A stretch of 64,000 nt of DNA from Rhodospirillaceae bacterium (GCA_006969625.1 CP030885.1:2243430-2307429); one strand, 5' to 3'; counted from the stretch's first letter, positions 26,589 to 36,105 are shown. Program-made: numbers and translations. Notes: a model not told the origin generated them from the sequence alone.

Positions 26589-27401
26589 TCAGGCGCGCGG
26601 CGGCACCAGGGGCCGCTTGGTGCGCCGCAGCAGCCAGACGACGCCGGCCATGTCGACCAGGCCGACCAGGCCGCGCCGCCAGTTGGTGTATTTCGACACG
26701 CCGCGCCGGCGCGGCCGATGGTTGACCGGCACGTGGCGGACCTCCCAGCCCCAGCCCTTGACCAGCGCCGGCATGAAGCGATGGCGGGAATCGAAGTAGG
26801 GCAACGCCTCGAAGACGTCGCGCCGCACCACCTTGAGGCCGCAGCCGGTGTCCGGGCAGTCGTCCTTCAGGATGCTGCCGCGCAGCCGGTTGGCGAACCT
26901 AGAGGCCAGGCGCTTCGACAGGCTGTCCCGGCGCTTCTCGCGCACGCCCTGCACCAGGCCGAGGCGCCCGCCGGCATCGCCACGCGCGATTTCCAGCAGC
27001 TTGGGGATGTCGGCCGGGTCGTTCTGCCCATCGCCGTCGAGGGTGACGACCCATGCGCCCTGCCCCGCCCTGAGGCCCGTCCAGATGCCGCGCGACTGGC
27101 CGCCGCGCAAGGCGTGCCGGGGCGCCAGCAGATCGGCGTAGCGACTCTGCAGCTCGGCCATCACGGCCGGGGTGTCGTCGTCGCTGGCATCGTCGACCAC
27201 GATGACCTGGAAGGCCGCGCCAAGCTTGGAGACGGCGGCATAGATCTCCGGTACCAGGTCGCGCAGGTTCTCCGCCTCGTTGTAGGCCGGTACCACCACG
27301 GAGAAGGCCACCTCCGCCGGGGCGTCCTGCCCCGAAGGCGCGGGCTCGGGCCCGGGCGCCACCTGCGGGTCGCTCCTGTGCTGCGGCAAAGCTGCGCCCA
27401 T
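26589..27401 (-). CDS. Family 2 glycosyltransferase, dolichol-phosphate sugar synthase type
   Basis: A 270-residue GT2 enzyme starting at ATG 27401 (an earlier in-frame start at 27464 would add basic, non-conserved residues). GT-A motifs are FSVVVPAYNEAENLRDLVPE near residue 32, VIVVDDASDDDTP near 66, and VVTLDGDGQNDPADIPKLL near 115 with the metal-binding DGD. CPDTGCGLKVVRRDVFEALP and SKYTNWRRG are typical of ArnC/DPM-like enzymes. The lack of long C-terminal membrane helices fits a partner with the adjacent LAB_N protein. It likely makes the polyprenyl-phosphate sugar used by the ArnT-like transferase. Confidence 0.9.
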   Translation of the reverse strand: MGAALPQHRSDPQVAPGPEPAPSGQDAPAEVAFSVVVPAYNEAENLRDLVPEIYAAVSKLGAAFQVIVVDDASDDDTPAVMAELQSRYADLLAPRHALRGGQSRGIWTGLRAGQGAWVVTLDGDGQNDPADIPKLLEIARGDAGGRLGLVQGVREKRRDSLSKRLASRFANRLRGSILKDDCPDTGCGLKVVRRDVFEALPYFDSRHRFMPALVKGWGWEVRHVPVNHRPRRRGVSKYTNWRRGLVGLVDMAGVVWLLRRTKRPLVPPRA

Positions 27402-27526
27402 CGCGCGTGCGGCCCTTCTTCCAGCGTTCCGGCTGGTACTAGCCCTGGCCCGGCATAGGGTCAAGCGACGCCGGATGGGCGGCTCCGGAATCTGGCCGCT
27501 GCGGCAGTGCGTCCTATCTCGGCACG

Positions 27527-27874
27527 ATGGCCGAAGATCAGGATCGCCAACGCCTTGAGCTGCCCGAAGCGCTGGGCGGCCGCCGCGTGGTGCGCACGGA
27601 ACGCCAGCGCTGGGCGCGGCCGGGCACGGCTGAGGGAGAGCTGATCCTGGGATACGATTCGCACGGCGCGCCGGTGCGGATCGAATACCACTGGTGGCGC
27701 TGGTTCAGCCGCGCCAACCCTGCGCTGGCGGACGTCTACACGGCCGAGCTCTTCGTGCGCCGGGCCGAGGGCGATTGGCTGTACCTGCAGCGTCCCGGCG
27801 AGGCCGGCTTCGTGCGCGCGCCACACGAGCGGGTCAGGGCGGTGCTGGCGAAGCATCTCGGGGTGAGCGTCTAG
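27527..27874 (+). CDS. Hypothetical protein, 115 residues
   Basis: I do not recognise this protein. It is soluble, slightly basic, with no signal peptide or membrane segment. It contains an aromatic stretch IEYHWWRWFSRANP near residues 52-65 and ends RVRAVLAKHLGVSV. Codon use is like its neighbours, and it is divergent from the GT2 gene (125 bases apart), so it is probably real. Its 3' end overlaps the convergent EamA gene by 41 bases. Confidence 0.6.
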   Translation: MAEDQDRQRLELPEALGGRRVVRTERQRWARPGTAEGELILGYDSHGAPVRIEYHWWRWFSRANPALADVYTAELFVRRAEGDWLYLQRPGEAGFVRAPHERVRAVLAKHLGVSV

Positions 27875-28742
27875 ACCGGGCCCGGCGCAGGCTCAGCAGC
27901 GCATTGCCGAGCACCGCCGAGAGGACGACCGCACCGCCCAGGAAGGTCGCCCGGCTCGGCACCTCGGCCATGCCGATCCACACCCAAAGCGGCGCCAGGA
28001 CGATCTGCAGCCGGCCGAGCAGGGCGACCTCGCCGGCCGGGACGTGGCGCGCGCCGAGGGTGGTGAGCACGTACTGCAGGCCGAGCTGGACGACGCCGAG
28101 CACGGCGGCCACCGCCAGATCGTGCGCAGAGATCGCCAGGGTCTCAGCCGCCAGGCCGGAGACGATCAGCGCGAGAACGCCGGCCAGCGCGACCGCCGGC
28201 AGCATGTCGAGATTGCGTTGCGCCCGGAAGCAGACCAGGGTCACCGCGTAGCCAGCCACCGGGATCAGCGCCAGCAGGGCGCCTGTCGGGTCTCCGACGC
28301 GCACGGCGTCGCCGACCATCACGCCGATGCCGAGCACCGCCGCCGCCATGGCGATCCAGGTTGCCAGCGGCAGGCGCTCGCGCAGCAGCAGCCAAGCCAA
28401 GGCGGCAGCGAAGATCGGCGAGGTCGAGCCGATGAAGACCACCTTGGCCACCGTGGTGTTCATCAGCGCGAAGATGTAGGCGACGAAGGCAGCCGAAAGC
28501 GCCACCCCGGCGATCAGGCCAGGCCGGCCGATGGCACGAACGGCCTGCGGAAGCTGTCGGCCATGGCGCCAGGTCAGAAAGCCGAGGATGAAGACCAGGA
28601 AGAAGGCTTGGCGCCAGAACTGCAGCGTCCAGCCGTCCGCCTCCTCGACGAGGCGCACCAGGATGCCGGCGAGCGAGGTGAAGAGACTGGCGCCGATTAC
28701 GCAGACCACGCCGTAGGCACGGCGGCTGTCGGCCTCGCTCAC
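27834..28742 (-). CDS. EamA/DMT superfamily transporter
   Basis: A 302-residue membrane protein with ten hydrophobic segments arranged as two EamA repeats (about 10-140 and 150-285). Typical text is GIRLVEEADGWTLQFWRQAF-like (here VRLVEEADGWTLQFWRQAFF), FIGSTSPIFAAALAWLLLRE closing repeat 1, and LQYVLTTLGARHVPAGEVALLG in repeat 2. It is likely an inner-membrane exporter of small metabolites, with unknown substrate. The start is a GTG at 28742. It lies downstream of ilvD on the same strand, separated by 87 bases with a strong hairpin. Confidence 0.9.
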   Translation of the reverse strand: MSEADSRRAYGVVCVIGASLFTSLAGILVRLVEEADGWTLQFWRQAFFLVFILGFLTWRHGRQLPQAVRAIGRPGLIAGVALSAAFVAYIFALMNTTVAKVVFIGSTSPIFAAALAWLLLRERLPLATWIAMAAAVLGIGVMVGDAVRVGDPTGALLALIPVAGYAVTLVCFRAQRNLDMLPAVALAGVLALIVSGLAAETLAISAHDLAVAAVLGVVQLGLQYVLTTLGARHVPAGEVALLGRLQIVLAPLWVWIGMAEVPSRATFLGGAVVLSAVLGNALLSLRRARSRRSPRDASPAPP

Positions 28743-28773
28743 CGCCGTCTCCGCAACACGATACGCAAACGCC

Positions 28774-28803
28774 GACGCGACGGCCCGCCGGGGCCGCCGC
28801 GTC
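28774..28803 (-). terminator. Strong hairpin between ilvD and the EamA gene
   Basis: A 12-base stem with one G-T wobble: GACGCGACGGCC at 28774-28785 pairs with GGCCGCCGCGTC at 28792-28803 around a 6-base loop. It lies 26 bases past the ilvD stop, where a terminator would be expected. No long T run follows in the minus direction, so it may only attenuate read-through into the transporter gene. Confidence 0.5.
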
Positions 28804-28829
28804 CTGCGAAACGATATGAAAAACGCCGG

Positions 28830-30569
28830 TTAAACGTCTGCATATACGTGGGTTTCGGCCTTTGCGCCGGGGTGAGTAATGGCACCCTTCTCGGCCGAAC
28901 CGACCGTCTGGGCGTACTTCCAGATGGCGCCGGCATTGTAGTTGTGGCCGCGCGGCTGCCAGGACCTGCGGCGCTCGGCCAGCTCCTCTTCCGACACCTC
29001 GACATCGAGGATGCCGGCTTCGGCGTCGATGTTGATGATGTCGCCGTCGCGCAGCAGGCCGATCGGCCCGCCGACCGCCGCTTCCGGCCCGACGTGGCCG
29101 ATGCAGAAGCCCCGGGTGGCGCCGGAGAAGCGGCCGTCGGTGATCAGTGCCACCTTGTCGCCCATGCCCTGGCCGTAGATCGCCGCGGTGGTCGCCAGCA
29201 TCTCGCGCATGCCCGGGCCGCCCTTCGGCCCTTCGTAGCGGATGACGAAGACGTCGCCTTCCTTGTAGCGGCGCTCCTGCACCGCCTTGAAGGCGTCCTC
29301 CTCGCAGTCGAAGCAGAGCGCCGTGCCGCGGAACTTCAGGTTCTTCATGCCGGCGACCTTCACGATCGCACCTTCCGGCGCCAGCGTGCCCTTCAGCCCG
29401 ACAACGCCGCCCCAGCTCGACAGCGGGTTGGAGAGGCGGCGGATGACGTCCTGGTCGTCGGGGAAGACGACGCCCTCCAGGTTCTCGGCGATGGTCTTGC
29501 CGGTCACCGTGATGCAGTCGCCGTGCAGGTAGCCGCCGTCCAGCAGCTCGCGCATCACCACCGGCACGCCGCCGATCTCGTACATGTCCTTGGCGACGTA
29601 GCGGCCGCCCGGCTTGAGGTCGGCGATGTAGGGCGTGCGTCGGAAAACCTCGGCCACGGCATGCAGATCGAAGTCGATGCCGCACTCGTGGGCGATCGCC
29701 GGCAGGTGCAACGCCGCGTTGGTCGAGCCGCCGGTGGCGGCGACGATGACGGCCGCGTTCTCCAGCGCCTTGCGGGTGACGATGTCACGCGGGCGCAGGC
29801 CGCTGGCCAGAAGCTCCATCACCGCGCGGCCGGAGGCCTCGGCATAGGCGTCGCGGCTCTCGTAGGGCGCCGGCGCGCCGGCCGAGCCGGGCAGCGCCAG
29901 GCCCATCGCCTCGGAGACGCAGGCCATGGTGTTGGCGGTGTACTGGCCGCCGCAGGAGCCGGCCGAGGGGCAGGTCACGCACTCCATCTTGCGCAGTTCC
30001 GCCTCGTCCATCTCGCCGGCCGAGTGCTTGCCGACCGCCTCGAAAAGGTCCTGGACGGTGACGTCCTTGCCCTTCCAGCGGCCCGGCAGGATCGAGCCGC
30101 CGTACATGAAGACGCTGGGCACGTTGAGCCGGACCATCGCCATCATCATGCCCGGCAGGGACTTGTCGCAGCCGGCGAGGCCGACCAGAGCGTCGTAGCT
30201 GTGGCCGCGCATGGTCAGCTCGACCGAATCGGCGATCACCTCGCGGCTGACCAGCGAGGCCTTCATGCCCTGGTGCCCCATGGCAATGCCGTCGGTTACC
30301 GTGATGGTGCAGAATTCGCGCGGCGTACCGGCGGCCGCCTTGACCCCGAACTTCACCGCCTGGGCCTGGCGCGACAGGGCGATGTTGCAGGGCGCGGCCT
30401 CGTTCCAGCAGGTGGCGACGCCGACGAGGGGCTGCATGATCTCCTCCTCGGACAGCCCCATGGCGTAGAGGTAGGAGCGGTGCGGCGCCTTGTCCGGCCC
30501 GACCGTGACGTGCCGGCTCGGCAGCTTGGACTTGTCGATGGGTGTCTTGGTGCGCTCGTCGAGCGGCAT
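28830..30569 (-). CDS. ilvD: Dihydroxy-acid dehydratase
   Basis: A 579-residue Fe-S enzyme that dehydrates 2,3-dihydroxy acids in valine, leucine and isoleucine synthesis. Cluster-ligand and family motifs are [33 protein letters not shown] near residue 140, [20 protein letters not shown] near residue 200, and [17 protein letters not shown]-terminal [20 protein letters not shown] is also diagnostic. Length matches the IlvD/Edd family; the closely related phosphogluconate and sugar-acid dehydratases are an alternative, but the motifs fit IlvD better. It starts at an ATG, 150 bases downstream of the CHASE2 cyclase stop. Confidence 0.92.
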   Translation of the reverse strand: MPLDERTKTPIDKSKLPSRHVTVGPDKAPHRSYLYAMGLSEEEIMQPLVGVATCWNEAAPCNIALSRQAQAVKFGVKAAAGTPREFCTITVTDGIAMGHQGMKASLVSREVIADSVELTMRGHSYDALVGLAGCDKSLPGMMMAMVRLNVPSVFMYGGSILPGRWKGKDVTVQDLFEAVGKHSAGEMDEAELRKMECVTCPSAGSCGGQYTANTMACVSEAMGLALPGSAGAPAPYESRDAYAEASGRAVMELLASGLRPRDIVTRKALENAAVIVAATGGSTNAALHLPAIAHECGIDFDLHAVAEVFRRTPYIADLKPGGRYVAKDMYEIGGVPVVMRELLDGGYLHGDCITVTGKTIAENLEGVVFPDDQDVIRRLSNPLSSWGGVVGLKGTLAPEGAIVKVAGMKNLKFRGTALCFDCEEDAFKAVQERRYKEGDVFVIRYEGPKGGPGMREMLATTAAIYGQGMGDKVALITDGRFSGATRGFCIGHVGPEAAVGGPIGLLRDGDIINIDAEAGILDVEVSEEELAERRRSWQPRGHNYNAGAIWKYAQTVGSAEKGAITHPGAKAETHVYADV

Positions 30570-30719
30570 GGCGCCCTCCCTTGTCTCTCGTTCGGTAATC
30601 TCGTCCGGCCCGCCTCGTCGTCCGACACGGAGCCGGAGCGAATTCTATCCGGTGCGCGAGGGTAATCGTGGCCAGTTGCAGCCTCTACCGCATTTTGCGC
30701 GACAGAGGGTTGCGCCACG

Positions 30720-32909
30720 TCATTTGCTGGTGACGGCGAAGACCCCGTCCCATTCGGGCGGCGGCGGATCCGCCTCGAGCGCGTCCAGGCGGGCGGCATA
30801 GACGGCGAAAAGCGGCTGCAGCCACCCCGGCGCCAGCCTGGTTGCCTCCGCGAAATGCGCGCGCGCGGCCGGCCAGTCGCGCGCGCGGTAAGCGGCCAGG
30901 GCGGCCGCCTGGGCCGTGCTCAAGGCATCCGTCTCGGCGGTCGGCTCGGGACCGAGCAGCGTGTGGACCCTAATGGCCGCGGCGCGGCCGACGACGCGCA
31001 CGCGGTCGAGTTCCAGCCAGGCGAAGCCGGGGGCGGCCTGGCGCACGCTCTCGCCAGCGACGATGTCGAGGCCGTAGGTCTTGCTCAGCGCTTCCAGGCG
31101 CGAAGCGGTGTTCACCGTGTCGCCGATCGCCGAATAGTCGAAACGCTGGGCGGAGCCCATGTTCCCCACGCTGGCGGGCCCACTGTTGAGGCCGATGCCG
31201 ACCCCCAACGCCGGCGCCTGCAGTTCGTCGCGCAACTTCTCGAACCGCCGGCGGATGTCGAGCGCGGCCCGGCAGGCGCGCGCAGCATGGTCCGGCTGGT
31301 CCAGCGGCGCATTCCAGAAGGCCATCAGCGCATCGCCCATGTACTTGTCGACCGTGCCGCCGGCCTGCATCACGGCGTCCGTCATCGGCGTCAAAAAGCG
31401 GTTGAGGAAGGCGGTGACCTCCTCGGCCGAAAGCCGTTCCGACATGGCCGTGAAACCGCGCAGGTCGAGGAACAGCAGGCTCAACTCGCGCACCTCCCCG
31501 CCCAAGCGCAGGCGCCTCGGGTCGCGGGCGAGCTGCTCGACCAATGCCGGCGCCAGATACTGAGCGAAGGCGGTGCGGACGCGGGCGCGCTCCCGGTCGC
31601 TGAGCAGGTACTGTGCGCTGACGCTCACCAGGTAGGCAACCAGCACCGCCAGCAGCGGCGCGACGGGGTCGAGCAACAGCTTGCCTTCGGCAAAGGCCAG
31701 CCAGGATCCCGTCAAGGCGGCGGCGCCAGTCAGCACGGCCAGAAACATCCCCCACACGGCCCCAACGTAAGGGGCGGCGGCGACGATCGACCCCGCGAGC
31801 AGAACGAGGGCGAGAAGCTCTGCCCCGCGTGCCCAGTCGGGCCGCGCGAGGTAGTCCCCGAACAGCATCTGCTCGATCATTTGGGCCTGAATCTCGACGC
31901 CCGGCTCCACCGGTCGCAGGGGTGTCGCCCGCAGGTCCCGCAAGCCGGGCGCCGAGGTGCCGATCAGCACGATCATGCCCTCGAACGCCGCCCGGAGCTC
32001 GCTCGGCGTCGCTTCCAGGGCGAAGGCGGCCGAGAGCGTGCGATCCGGGACCGGTCCGGTATAACGCACCCAAAGCTCGCCATTCCGGGTTGTCGGCACC
32101 ACGAGGGGGCCGATCTTCAGGTCCAGGACTCCTTGCTGACCAGCCGAAGTCTCGCCGCTGGCGTCGCTCGACCGGGCGATCAGCGTGCTGGCGCCCAAGG
32201 CCAGCCGCAGGGCCTCCACCGACAAGGCCGGGTAGATGCGGCCGTCGAGCGCGACCAACAGCGGCACGCGGCGCACCACGTTGTCCAGCTCCGGGACGAG
32301 CGAGAGCACACCGTAGCCGGCGACGGCCGCCTCGAAGGCCGGCAAGCTGCGGACCGCACCGTCGAAGCGCGGCACGATGGCCGCGGGATCGCTGCCGCTG
32401 TGGGCGAAGCCGGTCTTGCGCGGCGGCGGTTCGCGTGCATCGACCGGCTCGCCCCGGGTGACGATGAAACCGCCGACGCTGCGGGTCGCCGAGAGCGCGC
32501 CGGCGAACAGGTCGTCGTGGTCGGGGAGCCGTGCCAGTTCCGCGCGCAGCCGCGCCAGCCCAGGCGTTTGCGGCCACAACTCCACGACCCGGTCCGGCGA
32601 AGTGCGGTCGGGTTCGCTGAAGACCATGTCGAAGGCAACCACCGCGGCTCCGGCCGCGGCCAGGCGCTCGGTCAGATTGGCCAGCAGGCTGCGCGGCCAC
32701 GGCCACTGGCCGTAGTGGGCCAGGGCGGCCTCGTCGATATCGACCACCCGCACCGGCGCATCGCGATACTCCCGCGGCGCTAGCTGTTGATAGAGGTCGA
32801 AGGCCTTGAGGCGCGCGATCTGGAGCGGTGTCGGATCGAGCGCGCCCAGGACAAGTAACGCCAGGACCGCCACGGCACCGAACAGCATCGGAAGAACACG
32901 ACGCACCAT
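30720..32909 (-). CDS. CHASE2-domain adenylate/guanylate cyclase
   Basis: A 729-residue inner-membrane sensor enzyme. An N-terminal helix (about 4-22) is followed by a CHASE2 periplasmic sensor domain (about 25-340; YRDAPVRVVDIDEAALAHYG, then IARSSD and VLIGTSAPGLRDLRATPL). Three hydrophobic segments lie near 355-435. The class III cyclase domain (about 470-645) has LLFLDLRGFTAMSERLS and KYMGDALMAFWNAPLDQPDH with both metal-binding Asp residues, so it looks catalytically competent. A short TPR-like tail follows. It likely makes cAMP in response to a periplasmic signal, and lies 74 bases after the FecR gene on the same strand. Confidence 0.93.
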   Translation of the reverse strand: MVRRVLPMLFGAVAVLALLVLGALDPTPLQIARLKAFDLYQQLAPREYRDAPVRVVDIDEAALAHYGQWPWPRSLLANLTERLAAAGAAVVAFDMVFSEPDRTSPDRVVELWPQTPGLARLRAELARLPDHDDLFAGALSATRSVGGFIVTRGEPVDAREPPPRKTGFAHSGSDPAAIVPRFDGAVRSLPAFEAAVAGYGVLSLVPELDNVVRRVPLLVALDGRIYPALSVEALRLALGASTLIARSSDASGETSAGQQGVLDLKIGPLVVPTTRNGELWVRYTGPVPDRTLSAAFALEATPSELRAAFEGMIVLIGTSAPGLRDLRATPLRPVEPGVEIQAQMIEQMLFGDYLARPDWARGAELLALVLLAGSIVAAAPYVGAVWGMFLAVLTGAAALTGSWLAFAEGKLLLDPVAPLLAVLVAYLVSVSAQYLLSDRERARVRTAFAQYLAPALVEQLARDPRRLRLGGEVRELSLLFLDLRGFTAMSERLSAEEVTAFLNRFLTPMTDAVMQAGGTVDKYMGDALMAFWNAPLDQPDHAARACRAALDIRRRFEKLRDELQAPALGVGIGLNSGPASVGNMGSAQRFDYSAIGDTVNTASRLEALSKTYGLDIVAGESVRQAAPGFAWLELDRVRVVGRAAAIRVHTLLGPEPTAETDALSTAQAAALAAYRARDWPAARAHFAEATRLAPGWLQPLFAVYAARLDALEADPPPPEWDGVFAVTSK

Positions 32910-32983
32910 GGCTGCCCGTCAGGTCCGCCATGCCCTGCAAGGTGCGGGGCCGGCCCGTCCTACACCGCTGGATGCGGCGTCGG

Positions 32984-34471
32984 TCAATTCTGCCCTGTCG
33001 GCAGGTCGATCGCCGGTGCCGGTCCCGACACCCTCGGAGCATCGGTCACCGAGCCGGCGCCGCGATTGCCGTTTCTGTCGTCGTAGGTGACGGAGCCGCT
33101 CGCCGTGGAGGCGATGCCGCTACTGGTGGTGAAGATGGTGATGCTGCCGGAAAAGCGTTCGTCCGGCGGCGTGGCCGTCCCGCTGAAGACGGCGAGCCCG
33201 TTCTCGCCCGCATCGAAGCTGTCCGGCCCGATGTGCTCCGCCCAATCGATGCTGCCGGCCTGGGCACGAACGTAGGAGTTGCCGCCGAAGATGCGACGGT
33301 TGTCGAAATCGATCTCCAGTGCGACCTCCAGGGTCCCGTCGATCGGTGCCGACAGGACTTGGCCGTTTTGCACAGTCTGGCTGAACTCTCCGGTGCCGGC
33401 GAAATGACTGACGCCACCGCTCAAGGAGTCCAGCTCGGCGATCGTCGTGATCCGCGGCAGGGTCTCGGTCACCGTCTCCACGGGCGTTTCCACAGGATCG
33501 CTCGGCGAATCCGATACGGTCTCGACAGTCTCCGGTTCCGGCTCCGCTTCCGTGTCCGCCGTCTCCGGCGCGGTCTGGGCTTGGCTTTCCGCAACCGTCG
33601 GGGCGAGGGCGTCGGACTGCGCCTGACTGCCGGTCAGGGCGATCGAAAGCCCAGCCGTCTGCAGGCCCTCAGCCTTCGTCGCACCGGCGGTCGCCGCCGG
33701 ATTGCCTGCGCCGACGGCATCGCCAGCGCCTTGGTTCTGAGCCGCGCCGCTGGCGCCCGGCTTCTGCGTGCCGCCGTCGCCACCTTGTCCGCCGGCGCCC
33801 AGGCCGGCAATGGCACCCTGGATCTGGGCGCGCAGGGCCGGATCGGGGCGGAACGGCGCCTGCGGCGCGCCGCCCGCCGGCACGAAGGTGGCGAAACCGC
33901 TGCGCGCCAAGGTGACCGTCTGGCCGCCGGCCGTCACTTCCGCCAGCCCCTGACGCTGGAAGGCGTCGTTGTTCTGGGCCGGGCCGTCCAGGAAGACATA
34001 GGCGCCAGCGTCGGTTTCCACCGTCGTGACGATCGTGCCGCGCACGCCGATGGTCGCGCTCGGCAGCTTGAGTTCGACGTTTTCCGGTTCGGTATCGGAG
34101 ATCTTGCCGCTGACGAAGCGCAGGCCGCCGCGCAGCAGCGAGGCCGAGAGCGCCGCGGCACCCCGGTCGGGATCGTAGACGTAGCGGTCGATCACCAGCT
34201 CCGCCCGCTCGCCGACGGTGAAGACGGATTCGTCGAGCAGCAGGATCTGCAGGCCCGATTGGCTTCCCGTCGTCACCGCGTCGCCGAGGAAGACCTGCTC
34301 GCCGCTCGCCGGCCGCCGGGTCTCGGCGGTCAGGATGGACGTCAGAGCCACCTCGCCGCGCACCGCCGCCGACACGCCGGCCTGTTCCGGGGCTGCGGCG
34401 TACATCGGTGTCGGCTCGACGACGACGGTGGCCAGGACGAGAAGGCAGAGGACAGCACCGCGCATAGGCAT
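32984..34471 (-). CDS. Secreted FecR-domain protein with C-terminal barrel-like domain
   Basis: A 495-residue exported protein. The ATG at 34471 has AAGGA 8 bases upstream; an upstream TTG at 34492 is less likely. A signal peptide ends near AAA-APEQ and lacks a lipobox. A FecR domain follows (about 35-200; GDAVTTGSQSGLQILLLDES, VGVRGT-like IGVRGTIVTTVET). A Gly/Ala/Gln linker and an acidic T/E/P stretch span about 210-350. The last 140 residues form a Gly/Ser-rich beta domain (VALEIDFDNRRIFGG, NGLAVFSGTA, ASGSVTYDDRN) resembling TbpB-type barrels of Slam-exported proteins. That resemblance is my inference. Confidence 0.82.
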   Translation of the reverse strand: MPMRGAVLCLLVLATVVVEPTPMYAAAPEQAGVSAAVRGEVALTSILTAETRRPASGEQVFLGDAVTTGSQSGLQILLLDESVFTVGERAELVIDRYVYDPDRGAAALSASLLRGGLRFVSGKISDTEPENVELKLPSATIGVRGTIVTTVETDAGAYVFLDGPAQNNDAFQRQGLAEVTAGGQTVTLARSGFATFVPAGGAPQAPFRPDPALRAQIQGAIAGLGAGGQGGDGGTQKPGASGAAQNQGAGDAVGAGNPAATAGATKAEGLQTAGLSIALTGSQAQSDALAPTVAESQAQTAPETADTEAEPEPETVETVSDSPSDPVETPVETVTETLPRITTIAELDSLSGGVSHFAGTGEFSQTVQNGQVLSAPIDGTLEVALEIDFDNRRIFGGNSYVRAQAGSIDWAEHIGPDSFDAGENGLAVFSGTATPPDERFSGSITIFTTSSGIASTASGSVTYDDRNGNRGAGSVTDAPRVSGPAPAIDLPTGQN

Positions 34472-34510
34472 CGCTCGGATCCTTGCAGTCAAGCGAAGCC
34501 GGACAGGCGC

Positions 34511-35911
34511 TTAGAAGCGGAAACGGCGCGACAGCAGCACCTGCGCCCGGCTATTGGTGTAATCGTAGTTCTGGAGGTTAGCCTCCGTCATCGAGGTCTC
34601 GGCCGATAGTAACAGGTTCACAGGCGCCAAGACCTCGGGTAGCTCCTCGCCGAAGAGGGTGCCCAGGGGCACGCCGTAGGTCAGGCCAACACGCACCGTG
34701 TTCTCCTCCCGCGGCTCGCTCGACACGAAGGCGTCGTTCTCGTCATAGCGCCGGACCTCGTAGTCCAGTTCCCCGAGCACGAACTGGCCGCCGCCGAGCA
34801 GCACGGTGGCTTCGATGTCGGGACCGAGGCCAAGGTAGGCCTCGTAGGGCTCGCGCGCCGCCTTGCGGGTCAGGTCGAAGCCGACCTCGATGCCGACGTC
34901 AGTCGTGTTCCAGCCGGCGTAAATTCGGCCGCCGGCGCGCAGGCCGCTGCGCTCGCCGGCGGTCGGCGCCGCCTCGGTGTCCGAGAAGGCCTCCACCTGC
35001 CCGAAGGTGTCCAGGCCGATCCGCAGGTCCGGCCGCAGGCGATAGGTCGCCCCGAGTTGCCCTCCGACCGCAGCGAGATAGCGCGCATCGTCGAGACGGA
35101 ACGCGGAGCCGCGCAACGCCGGCACCAGCGTCAAGCGGCCGAAATCCAGCGAAATGCCGCCGTCGGCCGCGACCACCTCGAGATCGTACTCGTTCTCGGC
35201 GCGCTGCTCCTGTGCGTAGACCGTGGCGTTGGCCACCAGTGCATGCTTGCGCTGTAGTCCGAGGTCGTGGGCGATGGCGCCTTGCAGGACAGCGATGGCC
35301 GCAATGTCGTCCTGGGTCTGCGGCGCGCTGACCGGAATGTCCCGGAACAGCCGGATGCCACCGTCCGGCGCGGCGTTGCGGTTGCTGTCGTAGACGGCGC
35401 CGAGGGTCACCGTCAGCTCCGCCGTCGTGGTCTGCTGGGCGGTGCGCACGCGCTCCAGGTAGCTTTGCGCCTGCTGGGCCGCACGGCCCGAAAGCCCCTG
35501 GTCGAGCGCCGCCGCTAGCGCGCTCTCGGCGCCGGCCAGATCGCCCAGGCGATAGAGCACGATACCGTAGAGCGTGCGCACTTCGGCAGCGTCCGGGCGC
35601 AGTAACAGCACGCGCTGTAGCGTCGCCGAGCCCCCTTTGAGGTTCCCCGCATCGATCTGGGTGCGCGCATAGTCGAGGTTGAGCTGAACATCGTCGGGAT
35701 TCGCCAGGACGTCCCCATAGGTCACAGTGCGACCCGTATTGAGTCCCCGCCGACTTGCTGCCCCGGCCTCGCCAGCTCGTTCGAGGCTACGCAACCGCTG
35801 TTCGGTCGCCGACGGCTCGGGCGGCTGCGTGGCCTGCGCCCAGGCCTCGTGCCCAGTGCAGAGAGCTGCGAGCGCCGCGACGGCGATTGCCGCCACCATG
35901 CCGATACGCAC
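34511..35911 (-). CDS. TPR plus beta-barrel outer-membrane protein, Slam-like
   Basis: A 466-residue exported protein: signal peptide to about AWAQA, TPR-like helices (about 70-165; VQLNLDYARTQIDAGNLKGG, VRTLYGIVLYRLGDLAGAES), then a beta-rich region (about 170-466) of alternating strands ending in a terminal Phe (VLLSRRFRF), as outer-membrane barrels do. The region opens with LGAVYDSNRNAAP, like the start of the Slam (DUF560) barrel, and the overall size matches Slam proteins (near 490 residues). Slam proteins move surface lipoproteins or hemophilins across the outer membrane. Start is a GTG at 35911; an ATG at 35899 is possible. Confidence 0.72.
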   Translation of the reverse strand: MRIGMVAAIAVAALAALCTGHEAWAQATQPPEPSATEQRLRSLERAGEAGAASRRGLNTGRTVTYGDVLANPDDVQLNLDYARTQIDAGNLKGGSATLQRVLLLRPDAAEVRTLYGIVLYRLGDLAGAESALAAALDQGLSGRAAQQAQSYLERVRTAQQTTTAELTVTLGAVYDSNRNAAPDGGIRLFRDIPVSAPQTQDDIAAIAVLQGAIAHDLGLQRKHALVANATVYAQEQRAENEYDLEVVAADGGISLDFGRLTLVPALRGSAFRLDDARYLAAVGGQLGATYRLRPDLRIGLDTFGQVEAFSDTEAAPTAGERSGLRAGGRIYAGWNTTDVGIEVGFDLTRKAAREPYEAYLGLGPDIEATVLLGGGQFVLGELDYEVRRYDENDAFVSSEPREENTVRVGLTYGVPLGTLFGEELPEVLAPVNLLLSAETSMTEANLQNYDYTNSRAQVLLSRRFRF

Positions 35912-36105
35912 AGGCTGCCCCCCGACCGTGGCCTGAGCCCGGCAGCCCTCCGGGCTCCTTCCAGACTTTTCTTCTAAACCATGTCGCCGGCGAGTGGAAC
36001 CGCCTCGCGGTTTCGATGATTACGAGTGAGAAATGCTGGAATACCGATTTCGCAGGAGAGTGACCGCAAAGGCCATGATCCTTGCACCGCGCCTGACACG
36101 GTGCC

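Noticed and set aside
30720..34471. Classical FecIRA iron-siderophore signalling
   Set aside because: The FecR domain is in a secreted protein without a membrane anchor or cytoplasmic anti-sigma part, and there is no ECF sigma or TonB-dependent receptor gene nearby.
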